Source of the DNA: Candidatus Allofournierella merdavium
Lineage (GTDB): Bacteria > Bacillota > Clostridia > Oscillospirales > Ruminococcaceae
Length of the DNA stretch: 36,477 nucleotides
Assembly (NCBI GenBank): GCA_019118765.1
Contig: DWYI01000048.1
Span: 1 to 36,477 of the forward strand
Direction of reading: 5' to 3'
Part shown: piece after piece, positions 1 to 7,807 of the stretch
Position numbering within the stretch: the stretch's first letter is position 1
Layout of the letters: each line of letters begins with the position of its first letter
Made by a program: the position numbers and the translations under genes
Notes under the pieces: generated by a model
The model's input: the letters and a program-made list of their open reading frames with translations, nothing else
Told to the model about the DNA's origin: nothing
Databases searched by the model: none

Positions 1-1
1 G

Positions 2-373
2 ATCTTCGGGCCCATCCTGCCCATCATCCCGGTGGGCGACATGGACGAGGCCATCGCCTTTGTGAACAGGCGGGAGAAGCCGCTGGCGCTCTACCTCTTC
101 ACCCGGGACCAGGCCACCGAGGACAAGGTCCTCGCCCGGTGCAGTTTTGGCGGCGGGTGCGTCAACGACACCATCATCCACCTGGCCACACACGACATGG
201 GCTTTGGCGGCGTGGGCCAGAGCGGCATGGGCAACTACCACGGCAAGCGCAGCTTCGACGCCTTCAGCCACGAGAAGAGCATCGTGAAGAAGGCCCTCTG
301 GCTGGACCTGGCCATGCGGTATATGCCCTACACCGAAAAGAACGAGAAAATGGTGCGCAAGTTCCTGAAATGA
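2..373 (+). CDS. Aldehyde dehydrogenase, class 3-like, C-terminal fragment (5' end outside window)
   Basis: This is the C-terminal 123 residues of an NAD(P)-dependent aldehyde dehydrogenase, which oxidises aldehydes to carboxylic acids. The frame is open from base 2 and begins with IFGPILPIIPV, the conserved segment behind the catalytic Cys region in ALDHs. It continues to GGGCVNDTIIHLATHDMGFGGVG and SGMGNYHGKRSFDAFSHEK, which is typical of the ALDH3 group (YwdH/fatty-aldehyde dehydrogenase type). The catalytic Cys and Glu lie upstream and are not visible. The gene ends in a strong hairpin terminator 14 bases after the stop. The substrate cannot be told from this fragment. Confidence 0.9.
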   Translation: MFGPILPIIPVGDMDEAIAFVNRREKPLALYLFTRDQATEDKVLARCSFGGGCVNDTIIHLATHDMGFGGVGQSGMGNYHGKRSFDAFSHEKSIVKKALWLDLAMRYMPYTEKNEKMVRKFLK

Positions 374-386
374 GTTTTTACGCACA

Positions 387-427
387 GCGCCCCCGGGCCG
401 CAGTTTCGCGGCCCGGGGGCGTTTTTT
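387..427 (+). terminator. Rho-independent terminator after the aldehyde dehydrogenase
   Basis: A perfect 13-bp stem (389-401 with 408-420) with loop AGTTTC is followed by GTTTTTTG. It lies between the aldehyde dehydrogenase stop and the convergent lipoprotein gene. The T-run favours the + strand. Confidence 0.9.
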
Positions 428-429
428 GT

Positions 430-1713
430 TCAGAATACGTCCCGGATGGGCTCCATCGAGTCCACCCCGGCGTAGTAGTCGGCTTTGGAGATCATGGCCA
501 TCAGACTTTCCGGCTTTCCCTCCCAGGCCGTGGAACAGATCACATAGAAATTGTCCGCGTTTTCCCCCAGAATGCGGGCCAGCGCGGTGCCCTGGCCCCC
601 GTGATTGCGCAGGGTGATCTCGGTCAGTTCACCGCTTTGCAGGTCCAGCGCGAACAGGCACTCCTTCCAGGTATCGCTGTTGTCCGGCTCGGGCTTCCAG
701 ACAGTCTCCACCATCAGGCGGCCGTCCCGCACATAGGCCGTCTGGATGGTCTGCTCCGCCGGCCAGTTTTCGCCCAGGGCCGTGGTCCCGCCGGTGGCGA
801 GGTCGGTCACTTCAAAGTTGCTCCGGCCCGCGCCGTGGCGGAGGAGTTTGCCGTCCCACACAAGGGCGAGGTCATACTCCTCCGCCGCCCACTGGGCCAG
901 CGGGGTGTCCTCGCCGGTGCGGGGGTCCCAGGCGGCGAGGGTGGCGGTGGCGCGGTTCAGGATGTCCTGCTGCTGTTGCTCGTCCGCCGCCAGGTCGCCG
1001 GTGGCCTTGTAATACTCGTTCAGCAGAGCGTCGCCGTCGCTGGTGCGGTGCAGGATGCAGCCGCCCAGTGCCCCCACGGGTTGAAATCCCTCCGGCAGCG
1101 CCGCGCCGTACTCCACCGTGCCGGCGGCGGGGTCTACCCGGGCGGCCTTGCCCTCCACGGCGATCCACAGGCTGCCCTCCTCCTCGGCCATGGGGATGAG
1201 GGAGGTGTATTCCTGCACGCCGGACAGGACGTTCTTCCGCTCGCCCCCGCCCAGCGGCTGCGCGTCCAGCGACCAGGTGCCGTCCTGTTCCATACCGCCC
1301 TCCAGCAGCCAGTCGCCGGCCACCGCCAGTTCCCGCCAGCCTGCGCGCCAGGCGGGACAGCTCTCATCCCCGTGGGCGCAGCCCTCCACACCGCACAGCG
1401 GCGTGCGAGTGCGGGCGGCGTAGTCGATGCGGCAGAGCAGGAAGTGCTCGCCCTGGCCCACACATTCATAAAATCCGCTGTCGGTCTCCGCCGCCGGCGT
1501 GCCCATGTAGGCCCGCGCCACCGTGCTGGTGAGGGTATGTTCCCCGTCCAGCAGCTTTTCCACGGTGCTCCCGTTTGTCTGGGTCGCGCTTTCGCTCGCC
1601 GGCGGGGCGGATGCGCTCTGTCCCGTCTCCTGCCCCGCGCAGCCTGCCAGCAAAAACGCCGCCAGCGCCACGCCCAGGGCAGCGCGGGTGGTTCGCTTCA
1701 AAAACCGTTCCAT
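430..1713 (-). CDS. Secreted lipoprotein of unknown function, linked to the two-component operon
   Basis: This is a 427-residue predicted lipoprotein. The N-terminus MERFLKRTTRAALG is followed by a hydrophobic stretch and the lipobox LLAGC, so Cys would be lipidated and the protein anchored outside the membrane. A Ser/Ala/Gln-rich linker follows. The body alternates short segments such as PLCGVEGCAHGDESCPAW, VAGDWLLEGG and WDPRTGED, which hints at a beta-propeller-like fold; that is inference only. An in-frame upstream extension exists, but the start at 1713 has AAGGAGG 10 bases upstream and gives a proper signal peptide. The gene lies 117 bp downstream of a membrane-anchored protein, a sensor kinase and a response regulator on the same strand. 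It may be a sensed or regulated envelope component of that system. I do not recognise a named family. Confidence 0.7.
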   Translation of the reverse strand: MERFLKRTTRAALGVALAAFLLAGCAGQETGQSASAPPASESATQTNGSTVEKLLDGEHTLTSTVARAYMGTPAAETDSGFYECVGQGEHFLLCRIDYAARTRTPLCGVEGCAHGDESCPAWRAGWRELAVAGDWLLEGGMEQDGTWSLDAQPLGGGERKNVLSGVQEYTSLIPMAEEEGSLWIAVEGKAARVDPAAGTVEYGAALPEGFQPVGALGGCILHRTSDGDALLNEYYKATGDLAADEQQQQDILNRATATLAAWDPRTGEDTPLAQWAAEEYDLALVWDGKLLRHGAGRSNFEVTDLATGGTTALGENWPAEQTIQTAYVRDGRLMVETVWKPEPDNSDTWKECLFALDLQSGELTEITLRNHGGQGTALARILGENADNFYVICSTAWEGKPESLMAMISKADYYAGVDSMEPIRDVF

Positions 1714-1830
1714 TGTTGAACAGCCTCCTTTTTCCGGCAGGGCGGTTGCCGCCTCTGCCTTGATACTGCCCTCATTGTAGCCCCCGCTTTTATCCAACTT
1801 GCAGCCGGATCGTTTCCCCGGGGGCATTTT

Positions 1831-2514
1831 TCAGGAAAAAGAGGCCGCTTCCAGCAAAAATGTCTCGTGGGCGGCGCAAATCTGCAGCCGCAGCCGCCCC
1901 TGCTGGGAGCGCAGTTCCGTCGCCCCGGCCTGTACCGTTTCCGCCTCTTCCCAGTCGGGCAGCGCGTCCACCCCCAGCAGGGCGCGCCACTCCTCCAGCA
2001 GCGCCAGCGGGTCGGCGGGCGCGTCCGCCGGCCCGTACACCGCCAGCCGAACGGGCAGGCCGGTCACCGGTTCGGTGACAAGGTACACCTGCCCCAGCCG
2101 CACCCGCACAAAACCCATCTCGTCCCACCAGGCCTGGCCCAGGTCGCTCATCGCCAGCGCCTCGCCCAGCACCCGCCGGGTCTCACCGCTCAGATGTTCC
2201 ATGCCGGACAGTTCCAGCAGCGTTTGCCGGGCGTTCTCCGCCGCCGCTTTGGCCGCTTCTTCCTCAAGGGGTTCCCAGCCCTCGCTCCAGCCGCCCAGCA
2301 GCGTCTCCCGCTCGTAAAGCTGGCTCACAAAGTCGTTCTCCCGCGCCGCGGCGCTCAACGCCAGGTCGGTGGCCGGGCGGGGCCGGGGCGCGGCGAACAA
2401 CTCCCGGTCATAGGCCCCGCACACCGCCGCCGGCAGAGCCATGCTGCCCGCCGCCACCGCCAGCACCAGCAGCCAGAGGGCGGCGTTTTTCAGCCGGCAT
2501 TTTACCTGTTTCAC
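1831..2514 (-). CDS. Membrane-anchored or secreted accessory protein of the two-component operon
   Basis: This is a 227-residue protein of unrecognised family. Residues 11-30 (ALWLLVLAVAAGSMALPAAV) form one hydrophobic segment, an uncleaved anchor or signal peptide, preceded by basic residues. The rest is soluble and probably external. The start codon is GTG at 2514, and the GTGA overlaps the stop of the upstream sensor kinase by 4 nt, so the two are translationally coupled. A small extracytoplasmic protein coupled to a kinase could modulate signal perception, but there is no direct evidence for that. Confidence 0.7.
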   Translation of the reverse strand: MKQVKCRLKNAALWLLVLAVAAGSMALPAAVCGAYDRELFAAPRPRPATDLALSAAARENDFVSQLYERETLLGGWSEGWEPLEEEAAKAAAENARQTLLELSGMEHLSGETRRVLGEALAMSDLGQAWWDEMGFVRVRLGQVYLVTEPVTGLPVRLAVYGPADAPADPLALLEEWRALLGVDALPDWEEAETVQAGATELRSQQGRLRLQICAAHETFLLEAASFS

Positions 2515-3917
2515 GCCCTCGCCTCCTTCAGTTCAAACCGCACAGCGGTGCCTTTTCCCGCTTCGCTCTCAATGGCAAGCTTGCCGCCATGGAGCCGGGC
2601 GATGCGCTCGCAGAGGGCAAGGCCGAACCCGCTGCCGTTCTGCGCCCGGGCGCGGGAGCGATCCACCATATAAAAGGGCTCCGTCACCCGGGCCAGCTCC
2701 TCTTGCGGGATGCCCCGGCCTTTGTCCCGCACCGTCAGCGTCACCCTGCCCTCTTGGGCCCGGGCGGTCAGGGTCACCTTGCCGTCCGCCGGGTCGGCCT
2801 TTTCCGCGTTGCTCACAAGATTCTGCACCAGCGCCAGCAACAAATCCGGCTGGGCCAGCACCGCAAGGCCCTCAAAGCCCTCGAATACCAGTTCCGTTTT
2901 GGCCTCGGGCGGGCGGATGCGCCGCAGCCGGGCCTCCAGGACTTTCAGTTCCAGCGGTTCCAGCGCCAGTTCACCGGTGTGCTCCAACTCCATGAACACC
3001 ATCAGCTTTTGGCTCAACGCCTCCAGCCGCTTTGTCTCGTGATAGATGTAGTCCGCCGCCTTTTTGCGGGCCTCGGGCGGCAGTTCACCGGTGCGCAGCA
3101 GCGAGGCATACCCCATCATGCTGGTGATGGGAGTCTTGAGTTCGTGGGTGAAGGCCGCCACAAAGTCGTCCCGCTGGCGCACCGACAGGTCCAGCTGCTC
3201 CACCTTCTGCTGCACCGCCCGGGCCATTTGGTCGAAACTGCGGCTCAGGTCCGCCAGTTCGTCCTCCCCCTTCAGCGCGGTGCGCTCATCGTAAGCCCCG
3301 GCGGCGATGCGCCGGGCAGCCTCCTCCAGCCGGGCCACCGGCCGGGTGAGCATCCGGCTCATCCACAGCACCAGCACCACCAGCGCCGCGAAGGCCGCTC
3401 CCTCCACCCGGGCAAAGCCCCGCAACAGCGCCTCCCGCGCTTCAAAGAGGACGGTCACGTCATAGGCGTTCAGCACCCAGGCGCTCCCCGCCGCCTGCTC
3501 CACCTTGGTGGCGTACAGCTGAAACACCCCTTCCCCGGTGTCCAGATAGGTCACGGCGGCGTCTCCCGCCGCCAGTGCCGCCCGCTGGTCGTCGGCTGTC
3601 ACCGCCTCGGGCAGGCTGGACCAGACGGCAAACCCGCTGCCGTTGTAGAGGGCCATCCACTCGCCGCCGGTGCCGCCGTAGCTTTGCAGCCGCCGGCCGT
3701 ACTCCTTCAGGCGGGCCGCGTCAAAGGGCTCGTCCCCCGCCTCCATCAGCGCCAGCTTCACACCGTAGGCGTCCCGCTGGTGGTGGGCCTCGTTCTGCCG
3801 CTGGGCCGCCGCCAGCTGGCTGTCAAAGCTGCTGCGCACCAGCCAGGCCGCCCCCGCGTTCAGCACCACCGCCAGCAGCGCCAGCATCGCCAGCGCCAGC
3901 TTGTGAGAAAACTTCAT
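2511..3917 (-). CDS. Sensor histidine kinase, HAMP-HisKA-HATPase_c
   Basis: This is a 468-residue membrane sensor kinase. One membrane segment lies at about residues 8-27, an extracytoplasmic sensor region at about 30-165, and a second membrane segment at about 172-188. A HAMP linker follows (TRPVARLEEAARRIAAGAYD, 191-210). The H-box is FTHELKTPITSMMGY with phosphoacceptor His258. The N-box is QNLVSNAEKA (Asn370), the G1 box is DKGRGIP (398-404) and the G2 box is GSGFGLAL (428-435), so every catalytic motif is intact. Its start directly abuts the stop of the response regulator gene. The stimulus is unknown; the linked lipoprotein suggests an envelope signal. Confidence 0.92.
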   Translation of the reverse strand: MKFSHKLALAMLALLAVVLNAGAAWLVRSSFDSQLAAAQRQNEAHHQRDAYGVKLALMEAGDEPFDAARLKEYGRRLQSYGGTGGEWMALYNGSGFAVWSSLPEAVTADDQRAALAAGDAAVTYLDTGEGVFQLYATKVEQAAGSAWVLNAYDVTVLFEAREALLRGFARVEGAAFAALVVLVLWMSRMLTRPVARLEEAARRIAAGAYDERTALKGEDELADLSRSFDQMARAVQQKVEQLDLSVRQRDDFVAAFTHELKTPITSMMGYASLLRTGELPPEARKKAADYIYHETKRLEALSQKLMVFMELEHTGELALEPLELKVLEARLRRIRPPEAKTELVFEGFEGLAVLAQPDLLLALVQNLVSNAEKADPADGKVTLTARAQEGRVTLTVRDKGRGIPQEELARVTEPFYMVDRSRARAQNGSGFGLALCERIARLHGGKLAIESEAGKGTAVRFELKEARA

Positions 3918-4571
3918 TCACTCCGCCTCCAGCATATACCCGATCTTGTACACCGTGCGGATCTCCCTTTGCAGGCCCAGCTTTTTGCGCAGCCGCTGGA
4001 TGTGCAGGTCCAGCGTGCGGGTGTCGTCCTCGGCGATATCCCCCCACACCCGCTCGTACATCACGTCCCGGTAGAGCGCCAGGCCCCGGTTGCGCACCAG
4101 CAGCAAAAACAGGTCGAACTCCCGGGGCGTCAGCGCCACCGGCTCGCCCTCCCGTTTCACCGTGCGCCCCGCCGGGTCCACCTCCAGCCCGAACACCCGC
4201 AGCGTGCCCAGCCGCCCGGTGCGGCGCAGCACCGCCTCCGCCCGGGCGATCAGCTCCATCGGCTCAAAGGGCTTCACGATGTAGTCGTCCGCCCCCAGGC
4301 GCAGCCCCCGCACCCGGTCCGCCAGCTCTCCCTTGGCCGTGAGAAAGATCACCGGCGTGCCGGCGGGCTGCAGGTATTCCATCAATTCAAACCCGCTGAG
4401 CCCGGGCAGCATCACGTCCAGCAGCACCAGGTCGTACCGCTTTTTCTCGATCCGATCCGCCGCCGCGTCACCGCTGGCCGCCGTCTCGCACCGGTGGCCC
4501 ACCTGGGTCAGCGTCAGTTCGATCAGGTCGGCGATGGCCCGCTCATCGTCCACGATCAAAATGTCCGCCAT
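3918..4571 (-). CDS. OmpR/PhoB-family response regulator
   Basis: This 217-residue DNA-binding response regulator is the likely partner of the adjacent kinase. The receiver domain has the acidic pair D8/D9 (LIVDDE), phosphoacceptor D52 (LLDVMLPG) and K100 (DDYIVKPFEP). The C-terminal winged helix carries LTPREFDLFLLLVRNRG and the recognition segment DDTRTLDLHIQRLRKKLG. The ATG at 4571 has GGGGAGAG just upstream. It is the first gene of a four-gene leftward operon (regulator, kinase, membrane-anchored protein, probable lipoprotein). The promoter region contains 11-bp-spaced direct repeats, which would fit autoregulation. Confidence 0.93.
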   Translation of the reverse strand: MADILIVDDERAIADLIELTLTQVGHRCETAASGDAAADRIEKKRYDLVLLDVMLPGLSGFELMEYLQPAGTPVIFLTAKGELADRVRGLRLGADDYIVKPFEPMELIARAEAVLRRTGRLGTLRVFGLEVDPAGRTVKREGEPVALTPREFDLFLLLVRNRGLALYRDVMYERVWGDIAEDDTRTLDLHIQRLRKKLGLQREIRTVYKIGYMLEAE

Positions 4572-4594
4572 ACTCTCTCCCCCTTTTTGTCTAA

Positions 4595-4626
4595 AGTATA
4601 CCGCGGTTGTATCCGGGGCGTATCCG
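4595..4626 (-). promoter_or_regulatory. Candidate promoter and response-regulator direct repeats upstream of the OmpR-type operon
   Basis: Read leftward, a -10 like TATACT lies at 4600-4595 with no clear -35. The + strand motif GTATCCG occurs at 4609-4615 and again at 4620-4626, an 11-bp period, with a related GTATACCG at 4596-4603. OmpR-family regulators commonly bind half-sites one helical turn apart, so this is a candidate autoregulatory site. No binding data are implied. Confidence 0.4.
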
Positions 4627-4644
4627 CCCGCAAAAATTTTCCTC

Positions 4645-4695
4645 TTGACAACTGTGTATACTGTGTATACACTGTATATGTCGGATATGTACAGT
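4645..4695 (+). promoter_or_regulatory. Promoter and candidate GntR operator for the gntR-ABC operon
   Basis: TTGACA (4645-4650) and TACACT (4668-4673) are separated by 17 bp. The -10 overlaps the perfect palindrome GTGTATACAC (4663-4672). Immediately downstream is the inverted repeat ACTGTA-N13-TACAGT (4671-4695). Nested symmetry over the -10 and start region fits repression by the YtrA-type GntR protein encoded next. The promoter call is firm; the operator role is inferred. Confidence 0.7.
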
Positions 4696-4725
4696 CCGAT
4701 AAATTCAAGGAAACGGAGAACACTG

Positions 4726-5100
4726 ATGGAGATCTACATCAGCAATTCCGGCGCCAAACCCATTTACGAACAGATCACCGACCAGATCAAGGCCGCCATC
4801 CTCGCCGGCAGGCTGGCCCAGGGCGAGCCCCTGCCCAGCATCCGTTTTCTGGCGAAGGAGCTGGGCATCAGCGTCATCACCACCAAGCGGGCCTACGAGG
4901 AGCTGGAGGCCGCGGGCTTCATCCACACCCTGCCGGGCAAGGGCAGTTTTGTGGCGGCGGCCGATCCCCAGCTGCACCGGGAGTCCACCCTCAAAAAGGT
5001 GGAGGAGTTGCTGGGGCAGGCGCTGGACGTGGCGGCGGCGGGCGGTGTGAGCCGTTCGGAGGTGCTGGAAACACTCAAACTGCTGTCAGAGGGAGAATGA
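4726..5100 (+). CDS. GntR-family regulator, YtrA subfamily
   Basis: This is a short (124-residue) GntR regulator consisting of an N-terminal winged helix and a small C-terminal helical tail, the size of the YtrA subfamily. Diagnostic segments are PIYEQITDQIKAAILAGRL, LPSIRFLAKELGISVITTKRAYEELEAAG and LPGKGSFVA. The start at 4726 has GGAG 7 nt upstream; longer in-frame starts would run through the promoter. It lies 3 nt before an ABC ATPase gene. YtrA-type regulators normally repress the ABC exporter in their own operon, and the palindromes over the promoter agree with that. Confidence 0.9.
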   Translation: MEIYISNSGAKPIYEQITDQIKAAILAGRLAQGEPLPSIRFLAKELGISVITTKRAYEELEAAGFIHTLPGKGSFVAAADPQLHRESTLKKVEELLGQALDVAAAGGVSRSEVLETLKLLSEGE

Positions 5101-5103
5101 ACC

Positions 5104-5958
5104 ATGGAAAATGCCATTGAGGTGCGCGGCCTGTGCAAGCGTTACCCCGACTTCCAGCTGCAAGACGTCAGCTTTACCGTGCCCGCCGGGAGCATCGTGG
5201 GCTTCATCGGCGAGAACGGCGCGGGCAAGACCACCACCATGCGGGCCATTCTGGGCACCCTGCGCCCGGACGGCGGCGCCGTCACCGTGCTGGGCAAGCC
5301 CGCCGGCGACACAAAGACTCTGGCGCAGGTAGGCGCGGTGTTTGAGGATGCCTTTTTCTACGAGGTGCTCAGCCCCGCGGAGGTGGGCGCCTGCCTCGCG
5401 TCGCTGCAGCCCGGGTTTGACAGGGGTTATTACCGGCAGCTGCTGGACCGGTTCGACCTGCCTCCCGCCAAAAAGATCAAGGACCTGAGCCGCGGCATGC
5501 GGATGAAACTGCGGCTGGCGGCGGCGCTGGCCCACCATCCGAAATTGTTGCTGCTGGACGAGGCCACCAGCGGCCTGGACCCGGTGATGCGGGCGGAGAT
5601 CCTGGATCTCTTGCGGGATTTCATCCAGGACGCGGAGAACAGCGTGCTGCTGAGCAGCCACATCACCGCCGATCTGGAAAAAGCGGCGGACTACATCGTC
5701 TACATCCAGAAGGGGCGCATCCTCTTTGAAAAGGAGACCGACCTGCTGCTGGAGGAGTACGGCATCCTGCGGGCGGGAGCGGACGCGCTGGCGGCGCTGC
5801 CCGATGATCTGGTGGTGGCAGCGCGCGCCAACGCCTTCGGCCGGGCGGCCCTCGTGCGGGACCGCCGCCTGGCGGCGGCGCTGGTGCCCGGCGCGGTGCT
5901 GGACAAACCCACCCTGGACGACATCATGCAGTTTTATTCGGAAAGGAGCGCCCAATGA
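5104..5958 (+). CDS. ABC transporter ATP-binding protein
   Basis: This is a 284-residue ABC-2-type exporter ATPase. Walker A is GENGAGKTT, the signature is LSRGMRMKLRLAAAL, Walker B is LLLLDEATSGLD, and the switch histidine lies in LSSHITADLEKAADY. The C-terminal third (about 215-284) resembles the accessory tail of BcrA/YtrB-type ATPases. It sits between a GntR regulator and the cognate permease, overlapping the permease by 4 nt. The substrate is unknown; such operons often respond to cell-envelope-active peptides or antibiotics in Firmicutes. Confidence 0.93.
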   Translation: MENAIEVRGLCKRYPDFQLQDVSFTVPAGSIVGFIGENGAGKTTTMRAILGTLRPDGGAVTVLGKPAGDTKTLAQVGAVFEDAFFYEVLSPAEVGACLASLQPGFDRGYYRQLLDRFDLPPAKKIKDLSRGMRMKLRLAAALAHHPKLLLLDEATSGLDPVMRAEILDLLRDFIQDAENSVLLSSHITADLEKAADYIVYIQKGRILFEKETDLLLEEYGILRAGADALAALPDDLVVAARANAFGRAALVRDRRLAAALVPGAVLDKPTLDDIMQFYSERSAQ

Positions 5959-6602
5959 TCGGCCTTTTGAAAAAGGACCTGTTTATTCTGCGAAAGGTCT
6001 ACATGAAAAATTTCTTTCTGGTGCTGGCGCTCTACACCGTGCTCGGTGTGGCGCTGAAGATGAACAGCTTCTTCACCCTGATGAGCTGGATGTACGGCTT
6101 TTATGTGGTGAGCCTGTTCAGCGTGGACAACGCCTGTCACTGGGATTTCTACGCCGCCACCCTGCCGGTGAGCCGCAAGACCGTGGTGAGCGCCAAGTTC
6201 CTGCTGCTGGGCCTGTGCATCGCCGCTGGCTTTGTTTACAGCCTGATCATGGCTCCGGTGGCGCACCTGCTGATCGGCGAGCCCATTACCGAGAGCATCC
6301 TGGCCAGCCTTCTGGTGACCCTGATCCTGGTCATCTACTTTGCGATGACCATCCCCCTCACCTATGCCTTCGGGCCGGACAAAGCCCGCAGCGCCATGCT
6401 GTTGCTGATGGGCCTTGCCGGCGGCGGCATCCTCGCCGCCGCCAGCCTGGGCGGTGGCGCCGGTGCTGTTTTGATGGCCCTGTTCGGCTGGATGGAGACT
6501 TCCCCTGTCCCCGGCTTCGCCATCGTCTCCGCCGCCGCGGCGGCGATGTGCGTTGTCTGCTGGCTCATCAGCTGCCGCATCTACGAAAGAAAAGAGTTTT
6601 AA
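5955..6602 (+). CDS. ABC-2 type transporter permease
   Basis: This is a 215-residue integral membrane protein with about six hydrophobic segments (around residues 18-35, 40-57, 78-98, 105-128, 135-165 and 180-207). It is of the ABC-2 permease type that pairs with a separate ATPase. Its start is coupled to the ATPase gene by an ATGA overlap. The order GntR-ATPase-permease is the classic minimal YtrA-type operon. A strong terminator follows 6 nt after the stop. The transported molecule is not evident. Confidence 0.85.
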   Translation: MIGLLKKDLFILRKVYMKNFFLVLALYTVLGVALKMNSFFTLMSWMYGFYVVSLFSVDNACHWDFYAATLPVSRKTVVSAKFLLLGLCIAAGFVYSLIMAPVAHLLIGEPITESILASLLVTLILVIYFAMTIPLTYAFGPDKARSAMLLLMGLAGGGILAAASLGGGAGAVLMALFGWMETSPVPGFAIVSAAAAAMCVVCWLISCRIYERKEF

Positions 6603-6608
6603 CGCGCA

Positions 6609-6646
6609 GCGCGCCGCCTGCCGGAGGCAGGCGGCGCGCCTTTTTT
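6609..6646 (+). terminator. Rho-independent terminator of the GntR-ABC operon
   Basis: A 14-bp GC-rich stem (6609-6622 with 6626-6639) with a very short loop is followed by six T. It lies between convergent genes; the T-run favours the + strand. Confidence 0.9.
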
Positions 6647-6650
6647 CGTT

Positions 6651-7445
6651 TCAGCCCAAAGCCACGTCCAGCAGCATCATCACCAGAAACCCCAGCATCA
6701 CGCTGGAGGTGCCCACATGGGAGTGCTCGCCCAGATGGGCCTCGGGGATGAGTTCCTCCACCACCACATAGATCATGGCCCCGGCGGCGAAGGCCAGCAC
6801 CCAGGGCATCATGCCCTCCACGCTGCCCGCCGCCAGCACCGTGGCGAGGCCGAACACCGGCTCCACCACGCCGGAGAGTGCCCCGCACACAAAGGCCTTG
6901 CCCCGGCTCACCCCCTGTCCCCGTAGCGGCAGGCTGATGGCCGCCCCCTCGGGGAAGTTTTGCAGCCCCATGCCGATGGCCAGCGCCACCGCACCGGGCA
7001 GGGCCGCCGCGCCGCCGTCCCGGGCGGCCACCGCGAAGGCCAGGCCCACGGCCATGCCCTCGGGGATGTTGTGCAGCGTCACCGCCAGCACCACCATGGT
7101 GGTGCGCTTGAGCCGGGCGGGCAGGCCCTCCGGCTCATCGCTGCCGATATGCAGGTGAGGCAGCAAACGATCCAGCAGCATCAAAAAGACGCCGCCCAGC
7201 ACAAAGCCGCCCCCGGCGGCCAGCAGGGCGCTCTGGCCCTGCTGCTGGGCCATCTCCATGGCGGGGATCAGCAGCGACCACACCGACGCGGCGATCATCA
7301 CCCCGGCGGCAAAGCCCAAAAAGGCCCGCTGCAGCCCTGCGCCCATATCTTTTTTGAACAGAAACACGGTGGCGGCCCCCAGCACGGTGGCAAGGCAGGT
7401 GGCCCCGGTGCCCAGCAGGGCAAAATACAATTCACGCTGTACCAT
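6651..7445 (-). CDS. ZIP-family metal transporter (GufA-like)
   Basis: This is a 264-residue ZIP-type transporter, which moves divalent metals such as zinc into the cytoplasm. There are about eight membrane helices. The metal-site motifs are clear: HNIPEGMAVG in helix 4 and QNFPEGAAISLPL in helix 5, plus VVVEELIPEAH near the C-terminus. The loop around HLHIGSDEPEG is the usual histidine-containing loop between helices 3 and 4. The start at 7445 has AAGGAG 7 nt upstream. It is monocistronic, with its own promoter diverging from tRNA-Arg. Confidence 0.92.
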   Translation of the reverse strand: MVQRELYFALLGTGATCLATVLGAATVFLFKKDMGAGLQRAFLGFAAGVMIAASVWSLLIPAMEMAQQQGQSALLAAGGGFVLGGVFLMLLDRLLPHLHIGSDEPEGLPARLKRTTMVVLAVTLHNIPEGMAVGLAFAVAARDGGAAALPGAVALAIGMGLQNFPEGAAISLPLRGQGVSRGKAFVCGALSGVVEPVFGLATVLAAGSVEGMMPWVLAFAAGAMIYVVVEELIPEAHLGEHSHVGTSSVMLGFLVMMLLDVALG

Positions 7446-7528
7446 GCGTTTTCTCCTTCATGCCGCGTCGCGCCGCGGTTTTTGCCCGCCGCCCGCGCCC
7501 CGCGAGAAGGGCGGGCGGCGCTGCTTTC

Positions 7529-7557
7529 ACTATACACTACCAGGCCGTGCATTTCAA
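7529..7557 (-). promoter_or_regulatory. Promoter of the ZIP transporter gene
   Basis: On the minus strand, TTGAAA (7557-7552), a 17-bp spacer and TATAGT (7534-7529) form a good housekeeping promoter. The transcript leader contains a hairpin with 10-bp arms (7487-7496 with 7511-7520). Only one base separates this -35 from the -35 of the divergent tRNA promoter. Confidence 0.7.
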
Positions 7558-7558
7558 C

Positions 7559-7587
7559 TTGATTTGCCACCCAAAAGCAGGTATAAT
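7559..7587 (+). promoter_or_regulatory. Promoter of tRNA-Arg
   Basis: TTGATT (7559-7564), a 17-bp spacer and the perfect -10 TATAAT (7582-7587) put transcription start about 10 nt before the tRNA. It is back-to-back with the ZIP gene promoter. Confidence 0.8.
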
Positions 7588-7603
7588 AGGAAAGCATCCT
7601 TTT

Positions 7604-7680
7604 GTCTCTGTAGCTCAGATGGATAGAGCGTTCGCCTCCTAAGCGAAAGGCCGTGGGTTCGAATCCCGCCAGGGACGCCA
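7604..7680 (+). tRNA. tRNA-Arg (anticodon CCT, reads AGG)
   Basis: This is a complete cloverleaf. Acceptor GTCTCTG pairs with CAGGGAC, followed by discriminator G and an encoded CCA. The D arm is GCTC...GAGC. Anticodon stem TTCGC/GCGAA encloses loop CTCCTAA, with anticodon CCT at 7638-7640. The T arm is GTGGG-TTCGAAT-CCCGC. It carries its own promoter and a terminator-like hairpin 27 nt downstream. There is no integrase or direct repeat nearby, so no sign that it serves as an attachment site here. Confidence 0.96.
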
Positions 7681-7706
7681 GATCAGAATGGACTTTGCTC
7701 CATTCA

Positions 7707-7735
7707 AAACGCCCGGCCTTTCGGCCGGGCGTTTC
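7707..7735 (+). terminator. Terminator hairpin after tRNA-Arg (probably bidirectional)
   Basis: AAACGCCCGGCC and GGCCGGGCGTTT pair around TTTC. T-rich sequence follows on both strands (GTTTCTCAT on +, GTTTTGAAT on -). It probably ends the tRNA transcript and could also stop leftward transcripts from the MATE gene. Confidence 0.8.
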
Positions 7736-7807
7736 TCATACCGCGTTGTCCTTTCTCCTTGTCTCCGCCGCCCATTCGGGCGGCAAACGGGCGCTCCGCC
7801 CCATCCC

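Noticed and set aside
7604-7680. tRNA-Arg as an integration site for a mobile element
   Set aside because: No integrase, excisionase or direct repeat of the tRNA 3' end was found in the window, and the downstream genes look chromosomal.
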